A DNA stretch of 64,000 bases, from positions 187,894,053 to 187,958,052 of the forward strand of contig CM048552.1 of the NCBI GenBank assembly GCA_026413225.1, read 5' to 3'. This DNA comes from Otis tarda. Taxonomy: Eukaryota; Chordata; Aves; Otidiformes; Otididae. Under the pieces are notes generated by a model. The model saw only the letters and a program-made list of their open reading frames with translations. It did not search any database and was not told the DNA's origin. The translations under genes were made by a program, and so were the position numbers. Positions 24,111 through 36,470 of this stretch are shown piece by piece. Numbering within the stretch: position 1 is the first letter of the stretch; every line of letters starts with the position of its first letter.

Positions 24111-27100
24111 AAATATTTTATATATAGTTAAGCAGTTCTACCATCCCTGTTACCGCTATGAAAAACTGTGTCGTGTTAGAACATCGATTTAATTTGAGAG
24201 GATTTGTTTTCCATAAATTCCTGTTGATTTTAATTAACTATATATAATTCTACGTTGTTCTCAATCCTTTTGTGAATCACTTGGTTATTTTACTAGGGTC
24301 GGTATCAGACTGATAGAATGGAGTTGACCTATTTATTTGCCCTTTAGCCTGGGGTACTAATATGACATTACAACTTGTCTGTGCTCTTCCTCTTTTTACA
24401 GTGTTCTTCCACCCTTGATTGCTGATGAGTTTTGAAGTCCTGACACACTTCTGTCTTCAGCTTGCATAGCACCTTGCCTAGTACAGCACTAATATTCTGA
24501 GTGGAGTCACACAGAAGTTATGGCATGCAAGAATCAGAAATACAAGCATTTGGACTATCTTGGTTATCTTAGTCCACAAATATTATTGTTGCTTGAGAGT
24601 TGTAGTGTTAAGGGTTTTCTTCCTCTGGTAACAGGAAAATGTTTGGTGGAAAGCCTGGAAACTAGACTTTAGAACGGGAGCAGTGATTTAAAGAAGAGTT
24701 GTTGTTTGCAGATCCATAAAGGTGAAGAGTTTTGGCAAAAATTTAAGCCATGTATGGACTGTCTGTATTATTAAAGCCTAAGTTAGTGGTTCCTAAACTG
24801 TAGCCCTGGGAACTAGGTGTGTGGAAGTGCTGCTTGGTGGTTGTCCTAGGACCTGGGGATGAGCTCTTGAAAGGGATGAGTTGAGTGTCCTTAACTGTTT
24901 GCAGCCCAGAGACTTCTGCAAAACAGGCCTAATTGTCACAGAACAGTCCCTTAGGGGCAATGAAAGGCATTGCTGTTTGCTGTAAAAAAAAGGGTGTGGA
25001 CCAAGATATACTGCTAGATTTTTTGAGACATAATTAAAAGGCTATCTACAATGTAAACTGTCCCAATGAAGTTGGCAGAGTCACTGCCAGAAGCTAGATA
25101 GTGAAAACCAACCTAGCGTACATTAGCCCACTGACTACATTAGTTTGTTTTCTTGAGGTTAAATCCTTTGCAAATGATTTAATGATGTGGATATTGGCTT
25201 TTTAGTTGTGCCTTTGGGTTATGAGGGTGTATCAGGCTAAAAAGATTTTGGAGACAAAAAAAAATAAACCTATAGACCTGTCTGACTGGTTGATCTTGGA
25301 GGAAGCACAACTATCTAAATGAAAAATATCCTTCTAAGGATATTTTATGATGGAAATTGAGTTGTTCAGTGGGAGGAAATGGATATTATTCAGTGGAAGT
25401 TATTGCCAAAGTCCTGCCATTATTCACAGAATTAACATATTCCTAGCTCTAGGGAGAAATACTCCACCAAGCAGAGTTATAATCCAGGAGTTATTTCTCT
25501 GGTAACAATAGGAAATTCAGAAATGTCGAGAAACCTGTAGAGGGAATGGAGTATTTGATCTCCAGGATAGTTGTTTGTGAGCAGCTTGGGTGCTCTCCGT
25601 GGGAGGCTCCAGGCATGTCTCTGCTGGCAGCATCCAACGCTCATGTCACCCTGCACACCTACGCAGCAGGATGCTCATGCCAGCTGGGGACTCCAAGTCT
25701 GGAGGGAAGCCACTGAAGCTGAACTTGTGTTGTGTGTGTGAATCAGGTGGACCATTCCCTCGGTTGGGAAGAAAGATCGAGAGCTAGCAGGGAGAGCCTG
25801 CTGGTCTGTGATAAGGACTTGCACCACTTGGATCACTTCTAACTCACAATGTACGGTGTTGATTGTCATATCAACATCCCGAAGCAGCAGATTTAGCTCT
25901 GATGGAGAGATGATGGAAAAAAACAGACAATGGAAAGGGCCATTCAGGGGATCCAAGAGTCTGCTTTGAAGAGCATGTCGGGGTCTTCCATCTAATACTT
26001 TGAAAGCCTTTCTTCACTCAAAGAGGGATTTAAGACCACCTTAGTGCTGATTTTCAGAGTAGCAGCTAATAGTGCATGTTGGGAGAGGCAAAATGGAAAA
26101 AAACCCTAAAACACACAAGCCCTTTAGAAACTGAGAGCTTGCTGGTGCACATGCAGCTCTGTTGTGAATTTTATGTCTGCCAGTAGATCAGAACAAGAAG
26201 CAAGACTTTGAGAACTTTTGTCAGAAAACCTCAAAGCTTTTGATGGTATTATAAATGTCAAGTATATTTTAAAAAGGAGGAAAGTACCAGACTCTGTTCT
26301 GTACAAGACAATAGGGACTTTATAATATTACAGGAAGCTGCATGTGAGAATTACAGAGAAGTTAAGGTCTGTGGTATTAATGCACGGTAATAACTGAGCT
26401 CTCAACACATGCTATTTATCCCTCTTTCAGTATATTCCCAGGCATGCATTATCACACTGGTTGAACTATGAGTGTAGACTTGTAATTTAAAAAGCACTTA
26501 AAGAAAATTTTTCCCCAAGTTCTGGTCCTCCTAAGTGAACAGGTTAAGACAAAACAATCAAACCCAAGCTCTTATGCTTGATTGTACATGGGATAAGTTG
26601 GTCAGTAGAGAGCATTGTCTTTAGCTGCTGGTCTTGAAAAAAATGAGAGAAACAGCAATGTTAGGAGGCTGGAGAGTGGGAAGGCAGACTATTTCTGGAC
26701 CCTACACAAGAGGTGAGCTGGTAATTGTTCATATCTCAAAGATGTTTGAAATAAGCAGGGGACTAAAAACTTCTACCTCAGAGCTGGATATGTGCTGAAC
26801 ATGAAAAGCTAAGATTACAATATGCTTGGACACACTGCAGGAAGCTCAGAATAAGAAGTGACCCTGAAAATACTTCAGCAATCTGCCACTCCTTTGCTGC
26901 TGGCCTTTTACCAACCATCTATGATTCTGTCTTGGCTGAACTGAAGCAGAACCTATTATAATCCACCCCAGACTAAATTGTCTGTAGATAATTGGACAGT
27001 GGAGAAACTGAATTATAAAGTACAAATGTATCCATGGGAGAATTAAAAAAAAACACATTAAGGAGTCCTGAATAAGTGTTCTATCTACCTTGTTCAGCAG

Positions 27101-30100
27101 CCTTTTAAGACCCTTTTTTTTTCTTCTTTTCTTACCATAGATTGTTGTGGGGAAGATTTCTGAGCTGATAATATACATGGCTGGAAAGCACTATGTTAAA
27201 CCTTTCTGACTTTTTATTTTCTATTTTATACCGATTGGCCAATGCTGACTATGTATAAAGATGGATAATTAAAAAAAAACAAACAAACATTCAAATTGTC
27301 TTTGTGAGCTGAGAGAGAGAGAGAATATCAAGTGGTATGGACAGAGCCCACTGGGGCTATTTCTGGGCTTTATTTTGTTGCTGCAAAGTGTTTATCCAGT
27401 CTAATGAGTGGTAGGGGGAGAAGGTATCCTGTAAAGTTAAGAAGCATCTTGCCATTCTAGAAACATTCATTTATGAACTCAAGAAGAAAACATCCTTTGT
27501 CACCTTTTTCAAGTATTTTCCTTTCCCAGTAGCCTTGCTAGAATACGCTAAATCTCCCAGAACAATAAATATGAGATCAGTAGATGTGGTGAAGTTAAAA
27601 TTTCCGTGGTGAACTCAGTTACCTGCTCTGCCCTGCTCCTTGGGCACTTGTCTGTCCCTCTTGCTGTTTCACTAGTGACCAAAGCAATGCCCAGAAAGGG
27701 ACTTGCCAGCCTTTTCTGACAACTCTCTCAAAGCTTGTTTGTCCCTGCCTACATTTGCGGTAATTTATAGTAGCAGTCTTCCCAGGTCTAACCCAATGCC
27801 TACTGCAGCAGTACCAAGCCTGTGGGTCTATTCCTGCCGCTAAACTGAAGCACGGGCATGATGGGTCAGGGCCCGGGGACCAGATGTGAAGGAATCAGAG
27901 GAAGATTCCTGTAGGTCAGTAAGGATTGGACTCTGCAAGAGAAGCCATCAAAGGGGTAGTGTAGATTGGTGCAAACTGAAATTCACTTCCCAGCTGATGC
28001 CAGTGGGACTTAATGGTGTGCTCGTTGTACATGCATGTGTAAATGCCTCTCTGAACTGTCTTCTGTTGGTAGGAAAAGAAGAGGAGAGAGTAGGAAAAAA
28101 AGCATAATTTTCAGAAACTATTTTGAAGCATTATAAAACTAGCCTCTTTTTAAGTCCAGGAAGTTAAACTTCACTGAGATATTTTGATGATTTACACTTA
28201 CGGGTTGAGATTTATCATATCAGGGACTCGCACTTGCTTAGTATTACTTTCCTAACTGTGCTGAAACTCTGTATCTTTAGGCTTTATTGGATCAAATTCC
28301 TAGTGCCTGGAGTAGGATTTGTGTAGGCAAAGAACGAGGAAGATTGCAGTCTGGGTAATCATTATTGTTTCAGCTCTTTCATGCCTTCAGAGGTCATAAA
28401 AATCATCCCTTGCTGCAGATATTATTTTTCACACACTAAGAGGAAAGATTAGAATGGGTTTTCTTTTTTTGTCCTGGACTTAGTGAAAGACTTTCAGGAA
28501 GTATATTTCCCTTTCTCAAAACAAAAACATGGGGTGATTGAAATGCAGGGAATCATTTTCATACTGTTCATTTCCCACTGCCGCTCAAACAGATCACACT
28601 TTGGAGCTCCCCACATCATAGAGGTTTTGATAATGCTAAAGATATGCTCAAGATCCCGTCACCATTCAGTTAAAAGGATGAAAACTGTGTCTAGCAAACA
28701 TGGCATTTCCATAGGAGATTTGAATTGGTTTGCTTTTGTAGTCCTGTTGCAAAACAAGCACACAGAACCACCTCGCAAGCAAAACAGAGGCATCACAAAG
28801 ACAATATACCTTCCTTCCTGAAGGAGATATTTCAGGAGTTGGGGAAACACAACTTCCTGTGTTCTCACACGGATTTAGATAATGAAATTCTTGACCGATT
28901 CAGAAAGAATGGAGCATTACACAGTCGCTTGAAAACATTGCTATGTTACTGTACAATGTGCCGTAGCACTAAACTGCCAGCTGTAGTGAAATCTTCTGTG
29001 TACATGTCCAAGAAAACAATAATAACTCCCAGCCTGTGACTGGTCTTTCCATAAGGTATTCAGGTTGGGATGGGAGGAGCTGGAGAAGATTGGCAGATGG
29101 GGAAAAAGAAAAAATGAGGTTAGAAATGGCTGGTTTGCTTCTATTCTTTTAAGGCCTTGATTATTGAGGCTGGTAGCTTTGATCGTCATTAAAGTAATGT
29201 GATACTTGGCAGCTCAGTATTCTGCCTTTAATTATTACTTACGCTCTCAAGGCTCAACTATGTCCTCTGAAATTTTCAATGAGGTGTGCTGCCATAAGGT
29301 AAGTATAATAGGCAAATGAGACCAGAATAGTCGGGGGTTTTTTTTTGTCCCCCAAAGGAGAGTTCAAAATAAACTCAAAACTAAAAAAAAATATTATCAT
29401 GTTAGTGGTTTTTTTTTTTTTTAAATACTCTCATTTCCATGTTTCCCTCTGCTTTGTAGCAGAGATTCAAAATACAGTAGGAAATGGTTGCTTTTTTATC
29501 AAAGATGACTCTTTTCCATCCTTGTTAAAAATCTCTTCAGGCTTGGTCAAATTATAAGCCATGTGAAATCTGCATTTTGCACAAATTTGAGGTAGAAACT
29601 TGCACGTCCTTTTGGAGTTAAAATCTCCTGAAATTATCTTCCTCACTGGCCACCTTCCAGCCCTGGCAAGGCCCTCAGGTGCGTGGTCCATCCCTGTAGA
29701 GAATCTGAGTCTGTGACGGGTTGGAAAGCATCTCCTGTGGCTGTGTCTTAAACCACTGTAGACTGAGCTGGGAGCAGCTGCTGGAAGTGAGAAAGGGATG
29801 GAGAATAACTCTCTTGTTCATGATCTTTTCCTGGCACCTCAGTAGTATGGAAGAGAAAGCTATCTTATCCAAACACGGAGGGGGTAAAATAAGGACCTCC
29901 ACAGCTAAAGGTGACAAGATGGGAGAGAAACAGTGTTGGGAGCTTGAATGGGGGGAAATGTGTTTAAGTGGACAAGGGAACTAGCAAAGAGGGAGATGGG
30001 TGGGAAGGCAGCTGGGGTCAGATACGTGGCTAAAGAAAAGTGGAGGCTGGGACTGACTGAAGAAAGAAAACTGGAAACAGTAAAGGCGGGGAGATGGTCT

Positions 30101-33100
30101 GGAATATATCCTAGGACAAGTGGGATGCAGAGACATCAACTCAGTAGATAAGTATAATGTAGCCTGAGCCAGAGGTGAGGAAGATAGATGGGGACAGAGG
30201 CATTTTGGAGGGGTTTGGAGGAAATATTGACCAATATATTCACACTGCCCTTCAGATCTAGAATTCCTGAATTTTATCAGCTCTCTTGCTACTGGCAGTT
30301 CATTTCTGTGCCATCCAGCCTGCATCATTTCCACTCTGTCACAGTTCTTTTAAACCAGGCTTATACTGTTCAAAAGGAAGAAAGGTTCTACGAAGTTTCA
30401 GACTTCCTAAATCTTGAATTCTAAATTATAATGATGTTATCTGAAAGTTCATGGTGTGTAATTCTCTACTTAGCACATACTGTACTGTACAGATAGATGG
30501 GTCCATCTCCAAATTTCTTTCAGTCCACAAGAAAGATGAAGTGAGAGGCTAATGCAATAAAGAGGATCAGAAAAGTACATGACAGCAGTGGCTACGCACA
30601 TGGTGATGGCAGAGGTTGCACAGGCCGAGTCTATTTTCTACCCATACGCAAATATCTTTTTATTTTTTTTTTCCCTCCTGAGTTTCTGCAACCCTGTTTA
30701 TCTATGTGATGTAGAGCTGGAAGCAGCAAAGAGCACTTGCAGGCCGGCCATGAGTCTTCAAGTCAGAGCAAAACTTAAAACTTGATATTTGAGGTCCATT
30801 TGTCTCCGATGCAAAATAAATGTTCAGTGGCCAAGGCTGAATGCATTCTTCCTCACATGAATGAGGAGAAGGGCAAGAGCCATTTTTCTTCAGATCTGAG
30901 CCTGACCCAGGAAATGTTAGCTCCTTCACGGGATCCTGATGAAAGATCCACTAAGCAGGCATGCTGTGCTGCTTCTACTTCAAAATATCCACCTTTTTTT
31001 TCCAAGCATGTAAGAACACGGAGAACCAAAACCACTCATGCTAATGTGGATTTGGCAGTATGATCTCTGAACACCTGACAGTTTCTCAGTGCAAGATGGC
31101 AATATTGCAGTACTTTGGGAAAACAGCTGAAAAGACAGGCTCTAACTGGAGATGAATTCCTAGACCTCTTGAACTATTTTCCTTACTGCTGATACATCTA
31201 TGTAAGAGAAATGGAAATTTTTGTCTTTCACTTGATTCATGTCAGAACCTTGCTGAAAAGAAGAACACAACACAGCTGTTGTCAAGAGACTTGAGTTCAC
31301 ATTCAGTTGAAACAGTTGGCGTACATGATGGTGAGCAGTACTGAGCCAGCATTGCATCAGTGGGACCGCTTGTCAGGCTTGCCCACTGTCTCTCAGCATC
31401 AGGCCTAAGACAGCTTTTGGATAAACAATTTGTCCTATCTTTGAGGGCATTACCATGTCACGTTTCTACCTGAACAGAAACAAGATCTTGCTGAAAAAAC
31501 AGCTATTGAGCTTGGGTTAATGGAAAAATCATGGAAATTTAAAGCAATTGGAATCAAAAGATTGCCCCTGAAGAAGCCAGCCAAGGTGCAGCCAGGTAAG
31601 GCAAGACTCCACCAGTGATTTACTGGTGGGAAAACGAGTCTGAAGGGGATGGGGTACCTCTGATTTTAATGGGAGTTTCTGTTAATTGAGTCTGCAGTAG
31701 AATGAGGATTGCTGTTTAAATTTTCTTCTCCCATTTCCTTTTTCTCAGTTCAACAGAATTAGAACTGATGTGTAAAGTGCTCATATTACTAGGAACAACA
31801 GTAGGAAACCCTTTGTTAACCTTAATTTCCCATCTAATATTTCTCTGCAGTGTCAGCCAGTCTCCAAGGAGATAGGGTTGTTGACAATAACTCCAAATTG
31901 CTATGTAACTGTCAGATTGTGCAGCTTCTAAAGAGCAATTTGTTAATTTTGCTTCTGCTCATTTGTTGGTGGTTGGTGTTTTTTCCTTTTCCCCAGAGAT
32001 CATACAATATCCAGAACTTCTCACATCTCTTGAATGTTAAGTAAATCACAGACCTGAGCTTCCTACCTAAGAAGCAGTATATTTCTATCAAGGGCTAAAT
32101 CCAGCTTTTTGCTGAGATCCTACTATAAAGCACTGAGAATCCTACACTTTTTAGGAAGCCAGGAGAAGGTGAGAGTACTCAGTACCGCAGGAGTTATGGA
32201 GTTAGTTGCAGGATCCAGATATTGGCTTTTAAGATGAAATCCTAAAATATGCAGAGACCTTACTTGACGGCACGAAAACCTGAAGGTGTCCAGAATGATA
32301 CATGGCCCAATTTCTGGGCAGCATGGAGGTGAGTTTGAGAGTCCATGTCACTCTACAGAATGTTCCCAGAAGAAGTGCAGATATTCTGTGCCTGTGAAAC
32401 TCTCTTGGTAATTACAACACTCCAAGGTTCAGTTTTGCTGCTTTATACAGTCCCATTGATGAAAGAACCTTGATGGTTCATGATGGAAACATTCGACTCA
32501 GTGAAACATTGACTTTTCTAAATGTGTTTTCTTCAACAGTTGTAATCTTGCGACAGAGCCTGTGCCATTTTTCCTCCCCACCTTTCTCTCCTGCCTGTGG
32601 TTCTTGCTCTCCAGGGCTATTGGTGTGAATTTCATTCTCATGGCAGGCAGGAGTGTTAAGACTTTGAAACAATAATAACATTCAGGGGTGGTAAGAAGGT
32701 GGTCTGCTCAAGATGTTTTACCCAGAGGCCCAAAATAAGAACAGGTCTTATCTCTGTGGAGGAAGAGCTTTTCCACCCACTGGAAAGGTGGCAGGTGAAG
32801 GAGGAGTAAAGCACAGGTCTAAATTGTCATTCAAGCTCCTTCCAACTCCATTAAAAGGACGTAACTTCCCAGGAGCTGCATTTTATGGGAACGAAAACAC
32901 AGTCAGGTTTAGCATTTTGATATTTTAGCTGCTCTTAGCCATTAAATAGATTTATGAAGACTGGAAAATTCTAACATAAGTTTTGGAACATCAACATACT
33001 CTTGACAAGGAGAAATAAAATACATGAGAACATGAAAAGAAAAAGATGCAAGGTAAGGAACAAAACAAGGTTGAAATATTACTTTGCTTCACTCCTAGAG

Positions 33101-34364
33101 GGAAAAAAAAAGTGAGGCAATTCATAGAAATGGTGACTCAGAGCAGTAATGATTAGTGAAAGAAATAATTAGTTTATGATTAGCCTTTTTTCCTGTCTGT
33201 TCTCATGTTTGGGTAAAGCATATTGTTCTTACAAATGTTGAGCGGACATTTATCACATCCTCTGTCATAATTATTAGTGACAAGTCCAGTTTGAATGAAA
33301 ACAAATGGAAGAAGTAAGTGTTTATCTCACTGTGAATTCTTTCTGATAATGTCTCGTGAAATTCTTTCCATCTTGTACTTGCGGGAACTGAAGGAGCATT
33401 TTGGCTCTGGGACATACTGGGTGTATTACCATCATTAATTGAAAAGAGCATCCCACTTAACTCCTCTACCAGTAGAAGAACGTGACCAATTTAATTTGTG
33501 GGAACTTTGCACTTCTATTGTTTTCAAACATTTTAAAAATTTCAATTGCACTTAGTTGAATTGTACGAGGTACACATTTAACCACTCTGACCTGTTCACA
33601 GAACACCCAAAATGCTTGCCAAGTTTTCTGCTGGGAGAGTTAAGCCTGGATGAGTTTCCTCCCAGTGTGACCTGGTTTTCCAGAAGTAAAAAAAACTAAG
33701 AGAGAAGCTAGGAATCTCTCTGATGGGTACTCAACCTGGGAGGTGTGGGACCAGCATTTTGAAGAGTACCTCCTTGTCCCAAAAGGTGAGAACAGAAGAA
33801 GTCTCTGGCACTACTGCACGTTCACAACCTTTCCTATTAGTGGTGCACTGGTGTTGGGAGTTGTACTGGGTATCTGTGGAGGAAGGAAAAAAACCTGTTC
33901 AACAAAGGACGAAGTTAATGCTATTTCCATGTGTTTGATCCTATAGACTAGACTGGACTAAGACAAAGAGGACTTAAAGGAGATCTTCAGAAGAACCTTG
34001 TAATGGTCACTCCTTTTGACCCTTGAGGTAAAATGCTTGTGGATTTCAGTGCCAGCTTTATCCTAAGGATCCTGAACTGATCCTTCATTTCTGAAGCCAA
34101 CTGGCTCTAGGGCAACGAAAATATCACAGAAAAGGGCTCCAAAGTTGCCTGAAAGAGAACTGCTTGTTTTTCTTAATGTTTGGATAAAATGCTTGAGGAT
34201 TTTATTTAATATTTTGTGGGGGTTTTTTTTATGCTCGAAGGAGTTCTTACATTAGGTAAAGACTGAATCAACATTTCCCGTAGGTTTAAGAAATGCAGTA
34301 TGTGAACATGTACTGCATAGTAGTGTGTCTGATAACGATGAAGGGACTTGGTTGCTGTTCTCAT
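24111..34364. other. Intergenic DNA, no gene seen
   Basis: Ten kilobases with no recognisable exon, RNA gene or clear transposon. Simple features include (GA) repeats at about 27311-27323, A-rich runs near 27048 and 27270-27290, and T-runs near 29339 and 29408-29421. Some stretches (for example 27750-28000 and 31590-31700) have the texture of very old interspersed repeats that I cannot assign. Open frames here are all under about 120 codons and lack known domains. Confidence 0.55.
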
Positions 34365-35396
34365 GCTGTTGCATGAGAACCACTGGAGACCACTGGCTGA
34401 ATGGCAGGGCTCAAAGCATTGTAGTGAATGGGGCTACAACTGAATGGCAATCGGTCACCAGTGGTGTTCCTCAGGACTCACTTCTAGAGCAAGTTCTGTT
34501 CAATATATTTATCAACGATCTGGATGCAGGAGTTGAATGCACCATTAACAAGTTTGCTGATGGTACCAAACTAGGAGGTGCTGTTGACTCTTTTGAGGGG
34601 CAAGTTGCCTCGCAGAGGGATCTAGACAGATTGAAGCAGTGAACAATAATTAATGGGAAGAAATTTAACAAGTTCAAATGATGTACCCTGGAGCAATGCC
34701 AGACACAAGTATAAATTTGGAGAGGAATGGCTAAAGAGCAGCCCTGCAGGAAGGGATCAGGGGATGCTGATTGACAGTAGGCTCGCTGTGAGTCAGCAGT
34801 GTTCCCTGGCAGCCAAGAGGGCAAATCGCATCCTGGGCTGCATCAAATACAGCATAATCAGCCAGCCAAAAGAGGTGATTATCCCACTTTATTCAGTGTT
34901 GGTGTGGCCTCACCTTGAGTATTCTGTGCAGTCGTGTGTCCCACAATGAAGATCCTTGAATGTGTCCAGAGCAGGACAACAAAGCTGGTGAAAGGGCTGG
35001 AAGGCATGTCCTATGAGGAGTGGCTAAGGACTTGGGCTTATCTAGTTTGGAGAAAAGAGACTGGGGCCACCTCATTGCTGTCTGCAGCTTCCTGAGGAGG
35101 AGAAGTGGAGAGAGGTGTTGATCTCTTCTCCCTGGTATCCAGTGATAGGACAAATGGGAATCGTTCAAAGCTGTGCCAAGGGAGGTTTACACTGGACATT
35201 AGGAAGCATTTCTTTACCAAGAGGATGGTCAAACACTGCAACAGGCTTCCTAGAGAGGCGGTTGATGCCCCAAGCCTGTCAGTGTTTAAGGGTTGATGCC
35301 CTTAATAACATGCTTTAACTTCTGGTCAGCCCTGAAGTGGTTGGACTAGATAACCATCATAGGTCCCTTCCAACTGAAATATTCTATTCTATTCTT
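34365..35396 (+). mobile_element. CR1 LINE, 5'-truncated, with decayed reverse transcriptase
   Basis: CR1 is a non-LTR retrotransposon of birds and reptiles that copies itself by target-primed reverse transcription. This copy starts inside the reverse-transcriptase domain of ORF2: [28 protein letters not shown], then the catalytic block [10 protein letters not shown] (consensus FADD, so the second aspartate is lost). A TGA follows LDRLKQ at 34640. Later frames give GEEWLKSSPA, KRANRILGCIKYS, EVIIPLYSVLVWPHLEYSVQ, SSDRTNGNRSKL and LPREAVDAPSLS, with several frame changes. The 3' end is GTCCCTTCCAACTG followed by ATTCTATTCTATTCT at about 35382-35396. It cannot encode an active enzyme. The ORF1 and endonuclease regions are missing, as is usual for avian CR1 copies. 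Confidence 0.93.
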
Positions 35397-35409
35397 TTTT
35401 ACCCTTGTA

Positions 35410-36030
35410 CCCCAGAAAGCCAACTGCATCCCGGGCTGCATCAAAAGAACCATGGTCAGCCCAGCAGGTTGAGGGAGGTGATTCTTCCCCCCTACTCTGC
35501 TCTCGCGAGACCCCACCTGGAGTACTGCGTCCAGCTCTGGAGCCCCCAACATAAGGAGGACGTGGACCAGCTGGAGAGAGTCCAGAGGCGGGCGATGAGG
35601 ATGATCAGAGCGCTGGAGCACCTATCCTATGAAGACAGACTGAGAGAGTTGGAGCTGTTCAGCCTGGAGAAGAAAAGGCTCCGGGGAGACCTTGTAGCGG
35701 CCTTTGAGTACCTAAAGGAAGCTTATAGGAAAGATGGGGAGAAACTCTTCAGCAGGGCCTGTAGTGATAGGACAAGGGGTAATGGTTTTAAAATAGAAGG
35801 AGGTAGATTAAGAGTGGACATAAGGAAACAATTATTTAAAATGAGGGTGATGAAACACTGGAACAGGTTGCCCAGAGAGGTGGTGGATGCCCCATCCCTG
35901 GAAACATTCAAGGCCAGGTTGGACGGGGCTCTGAGCAACCTGATCTGGTTGGAGATGTCCCTGCTCCTTGCAGGGGGGTTGGAGAAGATGACCTTTAAAG
36001 GTCTCTTCCAACCCAAACTATTCTATGATG
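35410..36030 (+). mobile_element. CR1 LINE, second copy, 3' part of ORF2
   Basis: A second, less decayed CR1 begins only about 15 bases after the first. It reads ANCIPGCIKR, then after one frame change EVILPPYSALARPHLEYCVQ, LERVQRRAMRMIRALEHLSY, LRELELFSLEKKRLRGDL, SDRTRGNGFKIEGGRLRVDI, HWNRLPREVVDAPSLETFKA. The frame is open from about 35470 past the usual stop near the 3' end, because the family's stop codon is changed. It ends TCTTCCAACCCAAACTATTC with ATG at about 36030. Good preservation suggests a younger insertion than the first copy. A tandem or nested arrangement is equally possible. Confidence 0.93.
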
Positions 36031-36031
36031 G

Positions 36032-36060
36032 TTTGGGTTGGAAGGGATCTGGAAGTCAGC
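36032..36060 (-). mobile_element. Short reverse-oriented CR1 3'-end piece
   Basis: Directly after the second CR1, the + strand reads TTTGGGTTGGAAGGGATCT, the complement of a CR1 3' terminus. With the end of the previous element it makes a 12-bp inverted repeat (36006-36017 and 36032-36043) around a 14-base spacer. Only about 20-28 bases match. It may be the 3' tail of the reverse-oriented CR1 further right, with the middle lost. Confidence 0.45.
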
Positions 36061-36184
36061 ATTGCTGGAGTCTAAAAGTATACCAAAGGCATTTCTTAAT
36101 ATGCTAAGGAGATAACAATCGCTTTAAAAAGAGACCTTTCTTTACTGTTGGTGCACTCAACTTTTAGGAGTCCAAACCAAGCCC

Positions 36185-36388
36185 ACATGTCTAGTCTGAA
36201 TCTACCTCCTTCTATTTGAAAACCATTGCCCCTTGTCCTATCACAATAGGCCTTGCTAAAAAGTTTATCCTCATCTTTCTTATAAGCTCCCTTTAAGTTT
36301 TGAAACGCTGCAATAAGGTCTCCCCGGAGCCTTCTCTTCTCCAGGCTGAACAATCCCAACTCTCGCAACCTTTCTTCAGAGGAGAGGT
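36185..36388 (-). mobile_element. CR1 LINE body fragment, reverse orientation
   Basis: On the minus strand this reads (S)EERLRELGLFSLEKRRL, RGDLIAAFQNLKGAYKKDED, KLFSKAYCDRTRGNGFQI and EGGRFRLDM, matching the same part of ORF2 as the second copy (about 35630-35820) and the same subfamily. The frame is open over the whole fragment. The match stops at about 36188, and 36061-36184 is not CR1-like. At its other end it runs into the inverted-repeat junction at 36368-36417. Confidence 0.88.
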
Positions 36389-36417
36389 GCTTCAGTACCT
36401 CTCCTCTGAAGAAAGGT
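36368..36417. repeat. Perfect 21-bp inverted repeat at a CR1 inversion junction
   Basis: Arms 36368-36388 and 36397-36417 are perfect reverse complements, separated by the 8 bases GCTTCAGT. The left arm belongs to the reverse-oriented CR1 body. The right arm leads directly into a forward CR1 3' end. Nothing in a normal CR1 predicts this palindrome, so it arose at or after insertion. Confidence 0.95.
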
Positions 36418-36470
36418 CCCTTTCAACCCAGACCACTCTACAATTCTATGATTCTATGATTATTGCAACT
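36397..36470 (+). mobile_element. CR1 3' terminus, forward orientation
   Basis: After the palindrome arm the sequence continues AAAGGTCCCTTTCAACCCAG and CACTCTACAATTCTATGATT, ending in two ATTCTATG-type units at about 36451-36466. This is the canonical avian CR1 3' end. With the reverse-oriented body before it, it fits a single insertion that was inverted at its 5' side (twin priming). Confidence 0.88.
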
